Below are positions 23,510 to 32,319 of a stretch of DNA of 32,438 bases, one piece after another. Below the pieces are notes generated by a model. That model saw only the letters and a list, made by a program, of their open reading frames with translations. It ran no database searches and was not told the origin of the DNA. The position numbers were made by a program, and so were the translations under genes. The stretch's first letter is position 1, and each line of letters begins with the position of its first letter. Source of the stretch: Candidatus Coatesiibacteriota bacterium (GTDB lineage Bacteria; RBG-13-66-14; B26-G2); the NCBI GenBank assembly GCA_003647715.1, contig QMNJ01000003.1, positions 1 to 32,438 on the forward strand, read 5' to 3'.

Positions 23510-24349
23510 TTGAGAGAGATTGACATATTGAAGGTCAAGCAGACAGTTTACTGTATGTTCCTAGAGATGAACAGGAGATTACCGAGGGATGTCTTCAATG
23601 TCATCAAATCCGCCCATAAGAGAGAGACACACAAGGTAGCCAGAACCATTCTGAAGCAGATACTTGATAATGCAGAAATTGCGGAGAAGGAGGGTCTGGC
23701 ACTATGTCAGGATACAGGGACTGCTGTTATCTATATTGAGAAGGGAGAGAAGGTGCTGGTGAATGGCAATCTTATAGAAGCGATAGAGGATGGCGTTGAG
23801 AAGGCATACATAGATGGCTTCTATAGAAAGAGTATGGTCAAGCATCCACTTGACAGGGTAAATACCAATAACAACCTGCCCGCATCGGTCCATATAGAGA
23901 TGGTTGGTGGTGATGATTTCGTAATTATGGGGATGGCGAAGGGCGGTGGGTCAGAGAACGCATCCAGGGTCTATATGCTCAATCCCACCACCACTGAGGA
24001 TGAGGTTGCAGATACTGTAGCAGAAGACCTCATTGAGATAGGAGGCAGGGCTTGTCCACCGTTATTTGTCGGCATCTGTATAGGCGGTGACCTCACACTG
24101 GCGCCCTCACGGGCAAAGCAACTATTATTCCGCGAGGTTGGAAAAAAATCGGGCGACCTAATCTCAGATAGAATTGCCAGCAAGGTTAAAGAGCGTCTGA
24201 ATAGAAGCGGTGTGGGTCCAATGGGTCTTGGTGGCGATACAACCTGCCTTGAGGTCTGGGCTGATGCCCTGCCCTGCCACATCGCATCCCTTCCGGTTGC
24301 GGTGAGCGTATGCTGTCACAGTTTGAGACGGGCAGTAGTGAGAATATAA
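23510..24349 (+). CDS. fumA: Fumarate hydratase class I, alpha subunit
   Basis: Two-subunit, oxygen-sensitive [4Fe-4S] fumarase; this is the N-terminal, cluster-bearing half. The three cluster cysteines are present: Cys66 in ALCQDTG, Cys182 in ACPPLF and Cys269 in VCCHSLRRA. GMAKGGGSEN and GPMGLGGDTT are the other family blocks. At 279 residues it is full length. The TTG start is preferred because REIDILKVKQTV is where family members begin, but it has no real ribosome site. The beta subunit, usually next to it, is not in this window; the convergent thiC gene follows at once. A tartrate dehydratase-type alpha subunit is a less likely alternative. Confidence 0.88.
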   Translation: MREIDILKVKQTVYCMFLEMNRRLPRDVFNVIKSAHKRETHKVARTILKQILDNAEIAEKEGLALCQDTGTAVIYIEKGEKVLVNGNLIEAIEDGVEKAYIDGFYRKSMVKHPLDRVNTNNNLPASVHIEMVGGDDFVIMGMAKGGGSENASRVYMLNPTTTEDEVADTVAEDLIEIGGRACPPLFVGICIGGDLTLAPSRAKQLLFREVGKKSGDLISDRIASKVKERLNRSGVGPMGLGGDTTCLEVWADALPCHIASLPVAVSVCCHSLRRAVVRI

Positions 24350-24370
24350 TATAATGGAAATATCTTTGAA

Positions 24371-25690
24371 TTAAGAAGCGGACTCTTTCTTCCTCTCTCT
24401 GAATTCTCTGGATAGTTTCACTGCACACAGGGATGAGCACATTGAACAGGCATCTGTATCACTTAAGGGGCATCTATCTCTCACTTTCTCAACTATAAAG
24501 GGGTCAATCGCCTCTTCAGCCTGACGGCGCCAGTCAAGGTTTCTTCTTGCAATACTCATTCTTAAATCCCAATCCCCTGCACCAGACACACCCTTTGCAA
24601 TGTCTGCGGCGTGAGCGGCTATACGGGCTGAGATAACGCCGACCTTCACATCATCCACATTGGGGAGAGTGAGGTGCTCTGCTGGGGTCACATAACAGAT
24701 GAAGTCGGCACCATTCCATGCAGCTATGGCTCCACCAATAGCAGATGTGATGTGGTCGTAACCCGGCGCTATATCAGTTACAATGGGACCGAGAACATAG
24801 AACGGTGCTCCATCACATATCTTCTTCTCCAGGGACACGTTTGCCCCAATCTGATGCAATGGTATATGCCCTGGACCCTCAATCATAACCTGAACACCTG
24901 CTTCTTTTGCTCGCTTGGCAAGTTCTCCAAGAACAGTCAGCTCTGCAAGCTGAGACACATCAGTCGCATCCGCAATTCCACCCGGTCTCAAGCCATCACC
25001 CAAACTCAGGGTCATATCATATTTGAGCGCTATATCAAGAATTGTGTCAAATCCCGAATATAGTGGATTCTCCATCCCCCTCTTTTTCATCCATTTAATA
25101 AGATAAGCCCCGCCTCTACTCACCACCCCCATAATCCTTCTGCCAACATCTTCGCTGGACTTCAGGGTAACCCCACAGTGCACGGTAATGAAATCAATAC
25201 CATCTTCACCATGCATCTCTATGGTCTCATACATCTCATTGGGTGAGACCTCAGAGAAGTCAACACCCTCATCTGCACACTTAGCGATAAGGTCATATAT
25301 GGGCACGGTTCCCATTGGAACAGGACATTTCTTTCTTATCATACGCCTGATGGCACGAATATCGCCGCCCGTTGACAAATCCATCACCGTATCGGCACCA
25401 CTGGCGATTGCGGTATCAAGCTTCTTAATCTCTAACTCAGGGTCACATAAGTCCCTTGAGGTTCCTATGTTGGCATTAACCTTGGTTATCAGACCCTCAC
25501 CTATGGCAACCGGTTTTATTGCTCTACCTTCATCTTTATGCAGAAGATTGTAAGGAAGGACTACTCGCCCTTTAGATATTTTATCTCTGATGAATTCTGG
25601 TTCAACTCCCTCATACTGGGATGCTTGAGCCATCTCGGGAGTCACTTTACCTACCTGTGCTTTTTGAAGCTGAGTTGCTTTCTCACACAT
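24371..25690 (-). CDS. thiC: Phosphomethylpyrimidine synthase (ThiC), short form
   Basis: A radical-SAM enzyme that rearranges aminoimidazole ribotide into the thiamine pyrimidine HMP-P. 439 residues, the short bacterial/archaeal form. Recognised blocks: EGVEPEFIRDKISKGRVVLP, KVNANIGTS, GADTVMDLSTGGDI, EGPGHIPLHQI and YVTPAEHLTLP. The C-terminal cluster motif is CSMCSSLC (Cys415/418/422), with three rather than four residues between the last two cysteines, as in other short forms. No other thi gene and no TPP riboswitch motif is in the 32 bases before it. The close paralogue BzaF (5-hydroxybenzimidazole synthase of cobamide synthesis) has the same length and cannot be excluded by eye. Confidence 0.85.
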   Translation of the reverse strand: MCEKATQLQKAQVGKVTPEMAQASQYEGVEPEFIRDKISKGRVVLPYNLLHKDEGRAIKPVAIGEGLITKVNANIGTSRDLCDPELEIKKLDTAIASGADTVMDLSTGGDIRAIRRMIRKKCPVPMGTVPIYDLIAKCADEGVDFSEVSPNEMYETIEMHGEDGIDFITVHCGVTLKSSEDVGRRIMGVVSRGGAYLIKWMKKRGMENPLYSGFDTILDIALKYDMTLSLGDGLRPGGIADATDVSQLAELTVLGELAKRAKEAGVQVMIEGPGHIPLHQIGANVSLEKKICDGAPFYVLGPIVTDIAPGYDHITSAIGGAIAAWNGADFICYVTPAEHLTLPNVDDVKVGVISARIAAHAADIAKGVSGAGDWDLRMSIARRNLDWRRQAEEAIDPFIVEKVRDRCPLSDTDACSMCSSLCAVKLSREFRERKKESAS

Positions 25691-25722
25691 TATTCACTCG
25701 TGCCTTTCTATCAATAACATAC

Positions 25723-26580
25723 TTAAAACTCTTCAATTAATAAGAAGGGTTCAGGGTCAATATATTTACCATTATATCTCACCTCGTAATGGAGATGAGT
25801 CCCTGTTGACCTTCCAGTGTTCCCCATATAGGCAATCAACTGCCCACGCTTGACCACATCCCCCACCTCTACTACATTGCCCTTATTGTGGCAATATGCG
25901 GTGATATACCCATTGCCATGGTCAATCTCTACAGTAAGACCATAACCACCTTTAAGCCCCGAGAATATCACTACCCCATCAGCAGAAGCAACTATCGGCT
26001 GTCCGCGCTCACCAACTATATCAATACCCCTGTGCATTTGAATTGTGTTGGTAAATGGTGACTCATAATAACCAAATTTCCTGTATATCCACCCTTTGGT
26101 TGGCTTCAAACTTGGGATTCTCCTGCTGTCATCACCCATATTCTTGACTCTTGAATATATTGTCTCTAACCTCTGCCTCATTGTCCTTGCAGACAACAAC
26201 GCCTCACCTATACTCATTTTCTCATACCTTTTCAGATTACCTTCATCTCCCCTCAATTTATCAAGCTGTAGCTTCCTCTCCACATCATCCTGTGCCAACC
26301 TTATCTCTGAAAGCTTTGACTCCAGCTCAGGTATGGTCTTCTCCATTATCTCTATCTTACGTTCTTTCTTCTCTTTCACCTCCTCAAGATAGGTAACCAA
26401 TCTGGCATCCACCAGCGAATGCGTATAACAATATATCAAATAACCGACACCTGAAACAAAGAGAATAAACCCGACAAGTATAATTATAAGCACAGGAGGT
26501 GAAATATAAACATTCTTAATTTCCCCTTCCTTCTCAGGGGCTATGATAACCTCAATCCCTCTCTTCTTTTTTTCTCTCAA
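25723..26580 (-). CDS. M23 family peptidoglycan endopeptidase, membrane-anchored
   Basis: 285 residues: a basic cytoplasmic start, one membrane helix (about 29-51, VLIIILVGFILFVSGVGYL), a coiled coil (about 60-150) and a C-terminal LytM/M23 domain. Zinc and catalytic residues are intact: HRGIDI (H-x3-D), AYCHN and HLHYEVR (HxH). The fold carries the usual GxPIVASADGVV and KRGQLIAYMGNTG. It should cut peptide cross-links in the periplasm, in the manner of MepM or the EnvC/NlpD relatives. The start is TTG with AAGGAG four bases upstream. An extended -10 (see separate entry) lies about 80 bases ahead. thiC follows 32 bases downstream. Confidence 0.9.
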   Translation of the reverse strand: MREKKKRGIEVIIAPEKEGEIKNVYISPPVLIIILVGFILFVSGVGYLIYCYTHSLVDARLVTYLEEVKEKKERKIEIMEKTIPELESKLSEIRLAQDDVERKLQLDKLRGDEGNLKRYEKMSIGEALLSARTMRQRLETIYSRVKNMGDDSRRIPSLKPTKGWIYRKFGYYESPFTNTIQMHRGIDIVGERGQPIVASADGVVIFSGLKGGYGLTVEIDHGNGYITAYCHNKGNVVEVGDVVKRGQLIAYMGNTGRSTGTHLHYEVRYNGKYIDPEPFLLIEEF

Positions 26581-26658
26581 ACTACTCCTTGCTTATAATT
26601 TACTGAACAAATAGAAAAATATCCATAAAACATCTTAATAACACTATATATTCTTTTA

Positions 26659-26667
26659 ATTATATCA
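26659..26667 (-). promoter_or_regulatory. Extended -10 promoter upstream of the M23 gene
   Basis: TGATATAAT on the minus strand is a full extended -10 (TGnTATAAT). It would start transcription near 26652, giving a leader of about 70 bases before the TTG at 26580. The 199-base gap 26581-26779 is otherwise AT-rich; no terminator for the ppiD-like gene was found in it. Confidence 0.5.
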
Positions 26668-26779
26668 CATACTCTACTGTCCATAAACTTAAAAAATAAA
26701 AAACAATACATCAAATAGATACATCTTTTAACATTAAATATTTGTCCTGTGATATTATTGGTTACTAATTTTGACTAAA

Positions 26780-28783
26780 CTACTGCATAAGGTTTCGCAT
26801 TCGTCTTAACATTTCTGCCTGCTCTTCTTCTGACTGCGGTGCTAATAATTCTTTTACATCCATCTTTACCTCAACCTTGTTTCTCAATGCAGTATAGAAA
26901 TCCATATAGATACCCTGTCTTATACTCTCTCTCATTGACTTGAGGGTTGAACTAAGATGCTTCTCAATCTCCTCATCAGTTGGTTCTTTAACTGATTTCA
27001 CTAATACGAAACACACACCATCCCTACAGCGAAGTGGCTTGCTTACTTTTCCTATCTCTAAATTAAATATGGAATCAAGTATTCTAAAATCATTACCTAT
27101 GCCAGGTGCACCCATTCCCTTTGATATATTTTCCCTCCTCTCTATCTTCTCTCCAGTCATTTCTGCAATATATTCAAGTGTCAACTCCCCATTCGCCCTG
27201 CTACGATTGATATTCTCAACCTCCTCAAGAGCAAGTTCAAACGCCTTCTCCCTCAATGCATCCTTCTCCACCTGCTCCCTCACATCCTCAATTCCTGCTA
27301 TCTCTGACGGCTTCCTGTCCATTACCTGAAACACAATGTAACCAGTTAATTGTGGTGGAGCGTAGGCAATACTCTGTGTGATGGGGAGAACTCTACCCAC
27401 ATCTCCAATATTTAGTTTAAATGCCTCGTTGGCGAGCGAGGGCATCCGCCCCAGCTCCTTGATAAACCCATCTTTTGAGAAGTAATCTGTCTCAACCACC
27501 TTCAAACCGAGTGTCATTCCCTCAACATCTATAGAATTTCCACCCTTAACTGATTCATATACTTCTTGTGCCTTCTTCTCAGCCCTCTCTTCCGCTATTG
27601 CACGCGTCAATATCTCCTTAATGTTCTCCTTCTGCTCATCATAAGGAGGGACATCCTCCTCCCTGAGAATTATATGATAGCCCTCCTCATCGCGGACTGG
27701 CTCTTTCGTGTATTCTCCAGCGTTAAGTTCAAGGGCATTCCTATCAAACTCATCTCCCCACTGACCTGGCATATAGAAGCCAAGGTCTCCACCAAGTGAC
27801 GAACTTGGGTGGTCAGAATACTTCTTGGCGAGCTCTGAAAAATCAGCCCCACTATTGAGTTCGGCAATCACCCTTAATGCCTTCTCTTTAGCCCTTGCAT
27901 CTTCTGATGGCGAAGCATCTTTGGGAACTGCAATGAGAATCTGTCTGGTATGTATCATACCCATATCAAGATAATCATTTTTGTGCTGTTCATAATAAGC
28001 CCTCATCTGCTTCTCACTCACTTCTATATCCTTTGCTATCTCGTTTATGTCAATATAAATATATTTAACCTTCACCCTCTCCGGCTTCCAGTATCTCTCC
28101 TTATGTTCCTGATAGTAAGAGATTACATCATCTTCTCCCAGTTTCACATCATCTTTATACTTTTCAACAGGTATCTTCACATATTCAATATCTGCTGTGG
28201 TTAAACTATCCCTTATAAGTTCTTCCACCTCTTTGGCAGAGATTCTGCTATTAGATGCAACAATATCAATAACAAAGGAACAAACCATCTCCTTCCTCAA
28301 GTTCTCCTCAAACTCTGCAGGGGTCATATATAACTCGCTGGCAAGCAACTCTCTATAGAGCTCTATGTCAAATTCACCCCCCCTCTGGAAGGCGGGAGAA
28401 GAAATTACCCTGTCTCTTATTACATCATCCGCAATCTTAATTCCCATTCGTTCAGCGATATTCAATAGTGACTGCCTGTATATAAGCATCTCAAGTGTCT
28501 TCTGCGCCGATATAGTCCTCAAATAGTTATCCATATCTTTCGTGATGTTCCCCTGATACTGCTTGCGCGCCTCCCTCAACCGAAGAGCATACTCCCTCTG
28601 CATCTCAATGAAGAACTCATCCCGCTTTATTGCTTCACCATCAACCTTGGCAATGGTAGAAGCTCTCCTCTCAGTAAATAATTTAATACCAGTTGAAGCA
28701 CCCCACAAAAATATCGCTCCAACAAATGCAATTATCACCACCCACATTATTGGTTTCATTCCCTCTCGTATTCCCCGAAGCAT
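26780..28783 (-). CDS. PpiD/SurA-type peptidyl-prolyl isomerase chaperone
   Basis: 667 residues from the ATG at 28783 (a TTG four codons earlier lies on top of the GGAGG and is unlikely). One N-terminal membrane anchor (PIMWVVIIAFVGAIFLWG) puts the rest in the periplasm. Next is a SurA-N-like helical chaperone domain (about 45-200), then a parvulin domain at about 275-385 (HTRQILIAVPKDA, ADFSELAKKYSDHPSSSLGG, GYHIILREE), and a second degenerate parvulin-like part near the end (GKVSKPLRCRDGVCFVLVK). This is the PpiD architecture, which assists folding of outer-membrane and secreted proteins. It starts one base after the RNase HI stop, so it belongs to the operon led by the polysaccharide export genes. 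Confidence 0.9.
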   Translation of the reverse strand: MLRGIREGMKPIMWVVIIAFVGAIFLWGASTGIKLFTERRASTIAKVDGEAIKRDEFFIEMQREYALRLREARKQYQGNITKDMDNYLRTISAQKTLEMLIYRQSLLNIAERMGIKIADDVIRDRVISSPAFQRGGEFDIELYRELLASELYMTPAEFEENLRKEMVCSFVIDIVASNSRISAKEVEELIRDSLTTADIEYVKIPVEKYKDDVKLGEDDVISYYQEHKERYWKPERVKVKYIYIDINEIAKDIEVSEKQMRAYYEQHKNDYLDMGMIHTRQILIAVPKDASPSEDARAKEKALRVIAELNSGADFSELAKKYSDHPSSSLGGDLGFYMPGQWGDEFDRNALELNAGEYTKEPVRDEEGYHIILREEDVPPYDEQKENIKEILTRAIAEERAEKKAQEVYESVKGGNSIDVEGMTLGLKVVETDYFSKDGFIKELGRMPSLANEAFKLNIGDVGRVLPITQSIAYAPPQLTGYIVFQVMDRKPSEIAGIEDVREQVEKDALREKAFELALEEVENINRSRANGELTLEYIAEMTGEKIERRENISKGMGAPGIGNDFRILDSIFNLEIGKVSKPLRCRDGVCFVLVKSVKEPTDEEIEKHLSSTLKSMRESIRQGIYMDFYTALRNKVEVKMDVKELLAPQSEEEQAEMLRRMRNLMQ

Positions 28784-28784
28784 C

Positions 28785-29255
28785 TTACTTCTCAACCTCC
28801 AGACCTATAATGTGTCTCATATCTAACTCTATTTTCAAAGTATTTCTGAAAAGTCCCTCACCCGCATCCCTCGCAAGATTATCTGCCCTCTTATTACTCT
28901 CCCTCTTAATATATAAAACTTCAATATCTAGACCCTTACTAAGGTCAAAATACCTCTTTACAAGCTCCCTTATTCTATCATTTTTTACCCGATACTCTCC
29001 ATTAATCTGCTTGGACATCAACTCACTATCAGTGTATATCTTTGCCTTTTTTGCACCCATTTGTTTTATTATCTCAACTGCTATCAGGAGAGAAATGTAT
29101 TCTGCCATGTTATTGGTGGTCTCGCCAATACCCGCTGAAAAGACACCAACTTCATTACCATCTCTATCTTCCACCAAAACACCAATCCCTGAGGGACCGG
29201 GATTTCCCTTTGAGGAACCGTCTATATAAATATTCAGTTCTCCTACATCATTCAT
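28785..29255 (-). CDS. rnhA: Ribonuclease HI family protein
   Basis: 156 residues from the ATG at 29255 (the frame extends upstream, but homology begins with ELNIYIDGSSKGNPGPSG). The catalytic acids are present: Asp in YIDGSSKGN, Glu in NMAEYISL, Asp in IYTDSELM, and the final Asp in ADNLARDA. RNase HI cuts RNA in RNA-DNA hybrids, removing R-loops and primers. It belongs to the archaeal/actinobacterial-type RnhA with the GNPGPSG loop. It overlaps the zinc-ribbon gene by eight bases. This pairing recurs in other phyla. Confidence 0.92.
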   Translation of the reverse strand: MNDVGELNIYIDGSSKGNPGPSGIGVLVEDRDGNEVGVFSAGIGETTNNMAEYISLLIAVEIIKQMGAKKAKIYTDSELMSKQINGEYRVKNDRIRELVKRYFDLSKGLDIEVLYIKRESNKRADNLARDAGEGLFRNTLKIELDMRHIIGLEVEK

Positions 29256-29973
29256 CCTTATGCTCCTCATCATCCTTATGATACAAGTAGCATGCACAGT
29301 TAGGACAGCGCTCTACGGTCTCACCTAAGATTACTCTATTAACCAACTGTGGTGGAAGATTGACAAAGCAGTTCTGACACACACCATCTACGACAATAGC
29401 AGTTGCTCTACCCTGGTTATGTTCTCTAGTTCTCTCATATCTGGAAAGTATCATCTTATCTATCCTGCCTGCCAATCTCTCTCTCTCTATCGTTAACTCA
29501 TCAATTGTCTTCTTCAATTCATTCTCACGCTGTTTAGAAAAGTCGCGGAAGGCATTGACATCCCTTCTTTTACTCTCAATAGAACCTTCTAACTTTTTAA
29601 TACTTTCTTCATAGTTATCTATCTCTTCCAGTAGCATTATTACCTCATCCTCAAGAACCGATATATCATTCCTGGTATTATCAATCTCTTTCAAGATAGC
29701 TGTATATTCCTCATTGGTTTTGACCTCAAACAATTGCTTCTGATACTTATTAAGAAGCGATTGTGTTTCTTCAAGATTTCTCTCTTTACGAATCCTCTGC
29801 CTTTTGGTCTCCTCCAACCTTGTTTTAATATCTTCAAGCTCCTCTTGAAGCGTCTTTAACTCGTTAAACTTTTTTGAGATTTGAAGGGGGAGATTTTCTA
29901 ACTCTTTTCTTGCAGTATCTATCCTGGTGTCTACTTCTCCCAGTGATACTATCAAGAAAAGAGTTTCGTTCAT
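29248..29973 (-). CDS. Coiled-coil protein with C4 zinc ribbon (CT398/HP0958-like)
   Basis: 241 residues. Residues about 10-185 are a long antiparallel coiled coil with the EVKTNEEYTAILKEID segment diagnostic of this family. The C-terminus is a zinc ribbon with two CxxC knuckles (VCQNC and RCPNC). In Helicobacter and Chlamydia homologues act as adaptors for RNA or flagellar/secretion proteins; a general role is not agreed. No membrane segment or signal peptide. The gene overlaps the Wzz-like gene upstream by four bases (ATGA) and RNase HI downstream by eight. Confidence 0.9.
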   Translation of the reverse strand: MNETLFLIVSLGEVDTRIDTARKELENLPLQISKKFNELKTLQEELEDIKTRLEETKRQRIRKERNLEETQSLLNKYQKQLFEVKTNEEYTAILKEIDNTRNDISVLEDEVIMLLEEIDNYEESIKKLEGSIESKRRDVNAFRDFSKQRENELKKTIDELTIERERLAGRIDKMILSRYERTREHNQGRATAIVVDGVCQNCFVNLPPQLVNRVILGETVERCPNCACYLYHKDDEEHKDE

Positions 29974-31607
29974 CTTCGGAAAATCACCTTCTCAAAGAAC
30001 TTACCCACTCTATCTGGAAGGACAATGAGTTTGTATAAAACCCTATGCCTTCTCTCAAAATCGCTGGTGTCGAAAAACAGAGCGACAAATGCAACCAGAC
30101 AACCCAGGAATATTCCAAATAAAAATCCAACAAGAAGATTGAACTTCTTGTTGGGTGATACTGGGTCTTCATAAGCATACGGTTTATGCAGATACCTAAT
30201 CTGCTTTTCTACGGGTCTTTGTTGTATCTCTTCAATTTTCTGTCTTTCATACTCAGTTACAAGGACAGTATACACAGATTGTAGTTCTGTTAATCGCTTG
30301 GTCAGACGAGCCATTTCCATCTGCTCTTTAGGCATCTTTGATGTGATTTCTGCAAAGGTTTTCTCATAACTTGATATCTGGCTGTTGATACCCACAAGCC
30401 TTGATTTTATATTGCTTAAAACCATCTCATAAAATCTCTCCTTGAGATTCTTCAGCTCTCTCTCTTTATTTTTAACAGAGGGGTGTTTCTCAGTATATAT
30501 TGATTTCATCCTCGCCAGCTCTGTGCTTGCGGTATCAACCTGTGTCTTAAGAGAAGCAAGAGTAGGGTCATCAGAGACCAGAGGGATAGAAACACCGAAG
30601 GGGATATCAGTAACATCTATCTTATCCTCCACCAATAAGGTGAAGTATCTGTTAGAGAGGTCCCTCTGAATTTCAAGTGCTATCCTCTGTCCGGTCAATT
30701 CAGAGAGGATTGCAACCACCTCTGAAATAGCATCGCCATAATACAATGTTTTATGTTCTTTCTGATATTTAACCAGTTCATCCTGAATCTGCTCCATCTC
30801 CCTGTTTACCTCTTCTATCTCTTCTCCAAGTATCGCCAAACTTTCCTCCATAGATGAGAACTCATATTCCGAAGTCAACTTAAGGTATTTTTCAAGAACT
30901 AATTTCAGGATGTTTTTTGCTGTTATTCTATCTGTCCAATCAGCCGTTATTTCAATAATCCTTGGTCCTGGGTTCTTAGTAGTTATTGCAACATTACCCA
31001 GATATTCCAGCAATGCAAATTTATCCCACACACTAAACTCAATCTCATCACCCTTCTTGAAATCACCGGTTACTACAAATTTCAATCCGCCACCAGTATA
31101 TCTCTCACCAATCTTCCCACTGCCTACATATTCATCATCATTATAATAGACATTATAATCGCCACTATTATTTACAAACCTAATGGTGTATTCACCCGCT
31201 GAATTAAGTTTGTTTATAGATATAGGTCCCACAACATTCTCACCATATTCATCCTTAGGTATTTTACGCCTGTCAACATAGAGATTCAATTCATCTGCAA
31301 CACTCTCTAAATTCCGCAAACTGGTCATCACATATGTCTCAGTATCAAGCGCAGAAATCTCACCAAAACCGACCATAGACATCAACACATCAACCCCTGT
31401 GGATACGAAGCCAGGGGTCGGTCCAGTCGCCTGAGGAACCATAATAGCGGTAGTCGCCCGATACTTCGTGGTCATCATAAGAGTAGCCGCAACTGCACCA
31501 AAGGTAACCAGAATAGCAATAAAAAGAACAAGATATCTCCTGCTCCAGATTGCTTTTATATAATCTATTATGTTGAACCTTCTTTCATCCCGCATCTCTT
31601 TAGCCAT
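29970..31607 (-). CDS. Wzz/GumC-like polysaccharide co-polymerase
   Basis: 545 residues. An N-terminal membrane helix (YLVLFIAILVTFGAVAATLMM, about 29-49), a large periplasmic part rich in coiled coil (about 240-460), and a C-terminal helix (FNLLVGFLFGIFLGCLVAFVALFF) after the Pro-rich YEDPVSPNKK. This is the chain-length determinant (PCP) family, which with a Wza-like pore controls length and export of capsule or exopolysaccharide. There is no C-terminal BY-kinase domain. Start ATG with GAGGT eight bases upstream, six bases after the Wza-like stop. Confidence 0.9.
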   Translation of the reverse strand: MAKEMRDERRFNIIDYIKAIWSRRYLVLFIAILVTFGAVAATLMMTTKYRATTAIMVPQATGPTPGFVSTGVDVLMSMVGFGEISALDTETYVMTSLRNLESVADELNLYVDRRKIPKDEYGENVVGPISINKLNSAGEYTIRFVNNSGDYNVYYNDDEYVGSGKIGERYTGGGLKFVVTGDFKKGDEIEFSVWDKFALLEYLGNVAITTKNPGPRIIEITADWTDRITAKNILKLVLEKYLKLTSEYEFSSMEESLAILGEEIEEVNREMEQIQDELVKYQKEHKTLYYGDAISEVVAILSELTGQRIALEIQRDLSNRYFTLLVEDKIDVTDIPFGVSIPLVSDDPTLASLKTQVDTASTELARMKSIYTEKHPSVKNKERELKNLKERFYEMVLSNIKSRLVGINSQISSYEKTFAEITSKMPKEQMEMARLTKRLTELQSVYTVLVTEYERQKIEEIQQRPVEKQIRYLHKPYAYEDPVSPNKKFNLLVGFLFGIFLGCLVAFVALFFDTSDFERRHRVLYKLIVLPDRVGKFFEKVIFRR

Positions 31608-31613
31608 AATAAT

Positions 31614-32306
31614 TTACCTCTGAAAAGTGTCATATACATTCCCGCTTCTGATTATCATACTCATTGCTGGAGTGACATTCTGAAGCACTTCATTCAATCT
31701 GGTCATCATGGTCTTGGGAACAAAGATGATATCACCTGGCTGTATCATAATGTTATCTTGCAGATTGCCTTCTGTCATTACCTCATCAAGATTGCAGGAA
31801 ACTAACTCTGGATTCTTAAGTCCACCCCTTATTACCTTGACATCATATTTCAGAGCAGTTCTAAGAAATCCTCCTGAAGATACTATTGCCTCCAGTATAG
31901 ATATATCCCTATTCAATACATATACACCTGGTTGTCTAACCTCACCACATATGATATACCTGGCATTTGCCACCTTTTCAACCGATACAATAACTTCTGG
32001 CTCTATTATATACTCACTCAACCTGCTCTGCAGTTCTTCCTCAAGCATAGAAGTGGTCATACCTGTAACTTTTATCCTCCCTACCAGATGGAGATTAATA
32101 GTTCCATCGCTATCAATAATTACCCTGCCACCTACAGGGTATTCTGTCTCCACTCCCTCGTGGGAGCTCATCGGTAAAATCGGCTCGAAAACAGGTAGAA
32201 CAGAGATATACAGAACATCCTGTGGTCCAAGAATATACTCTGAAAGACCCTGACCTGTTAATGTCATTGCGATAAACAACAATATACATACTGGTCTTAA
32301 AACCAT
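31614..32306 (-). CDS. Wza/GumB-like polysaccharide export protein (SLBB)
   Basis: 230 residues with a signal peptide (VCILLFIAMTLTGQGLS) but no lipobox cysteine. The N-terminal export domain is clear (YILGPQDVLYISVL, IDSDGTINLHLVGRI, LEEELQSRLSEYI), followed by one SLBB domain (ICGEVRQPGVYVL, LEAIVSSGGF, IMIQPGDIIFVPK). It is shorter than Wza (about 380 aa) and resembles GumB-type exporters, which lack the outer-membrane helical barrel. It should form the periplasmic tunnel for polysaccharide leaving through the outer membrane, with the Wzz-like product. AGGGG lies 11 bases ahead of the ATG. Confidence 0.9.
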   Translation of the reverse strand: MVLRPVCILLFIAMTLTGQGLSEYILGPQDVLYISVLPVFEPILPMSSHEGVETEYPVGGRVIIDSDGTINLHLVGRIKVTGMTTSMLEEELQSRLSEYIIEPEVIVSVEKVANARYIICGEVRQPGVYVLNRDISILEAIVSSGGFLRTALKYDVKVIRGGLKNPELVSCNLDEVMTEGNLQDNIMIQPGDIIFVPKTMMTRLNEVLQNVTPAMSMIIRSGNVYDTFQR

Positions 32307-32319
32307 AGCTATTATCCCC

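Noticed and set aside
25691-25722. TPP riboswitch before thiC
   Set aside because: Only 32 bases separate the genes and the CTGAGA-type conserved core is absent.
26706-26725. Two copies of ATACATC six bases apart
   Set aside because: A seven-base direct repeat in an AT-rich gap is expected by chance; no third copy was seen.
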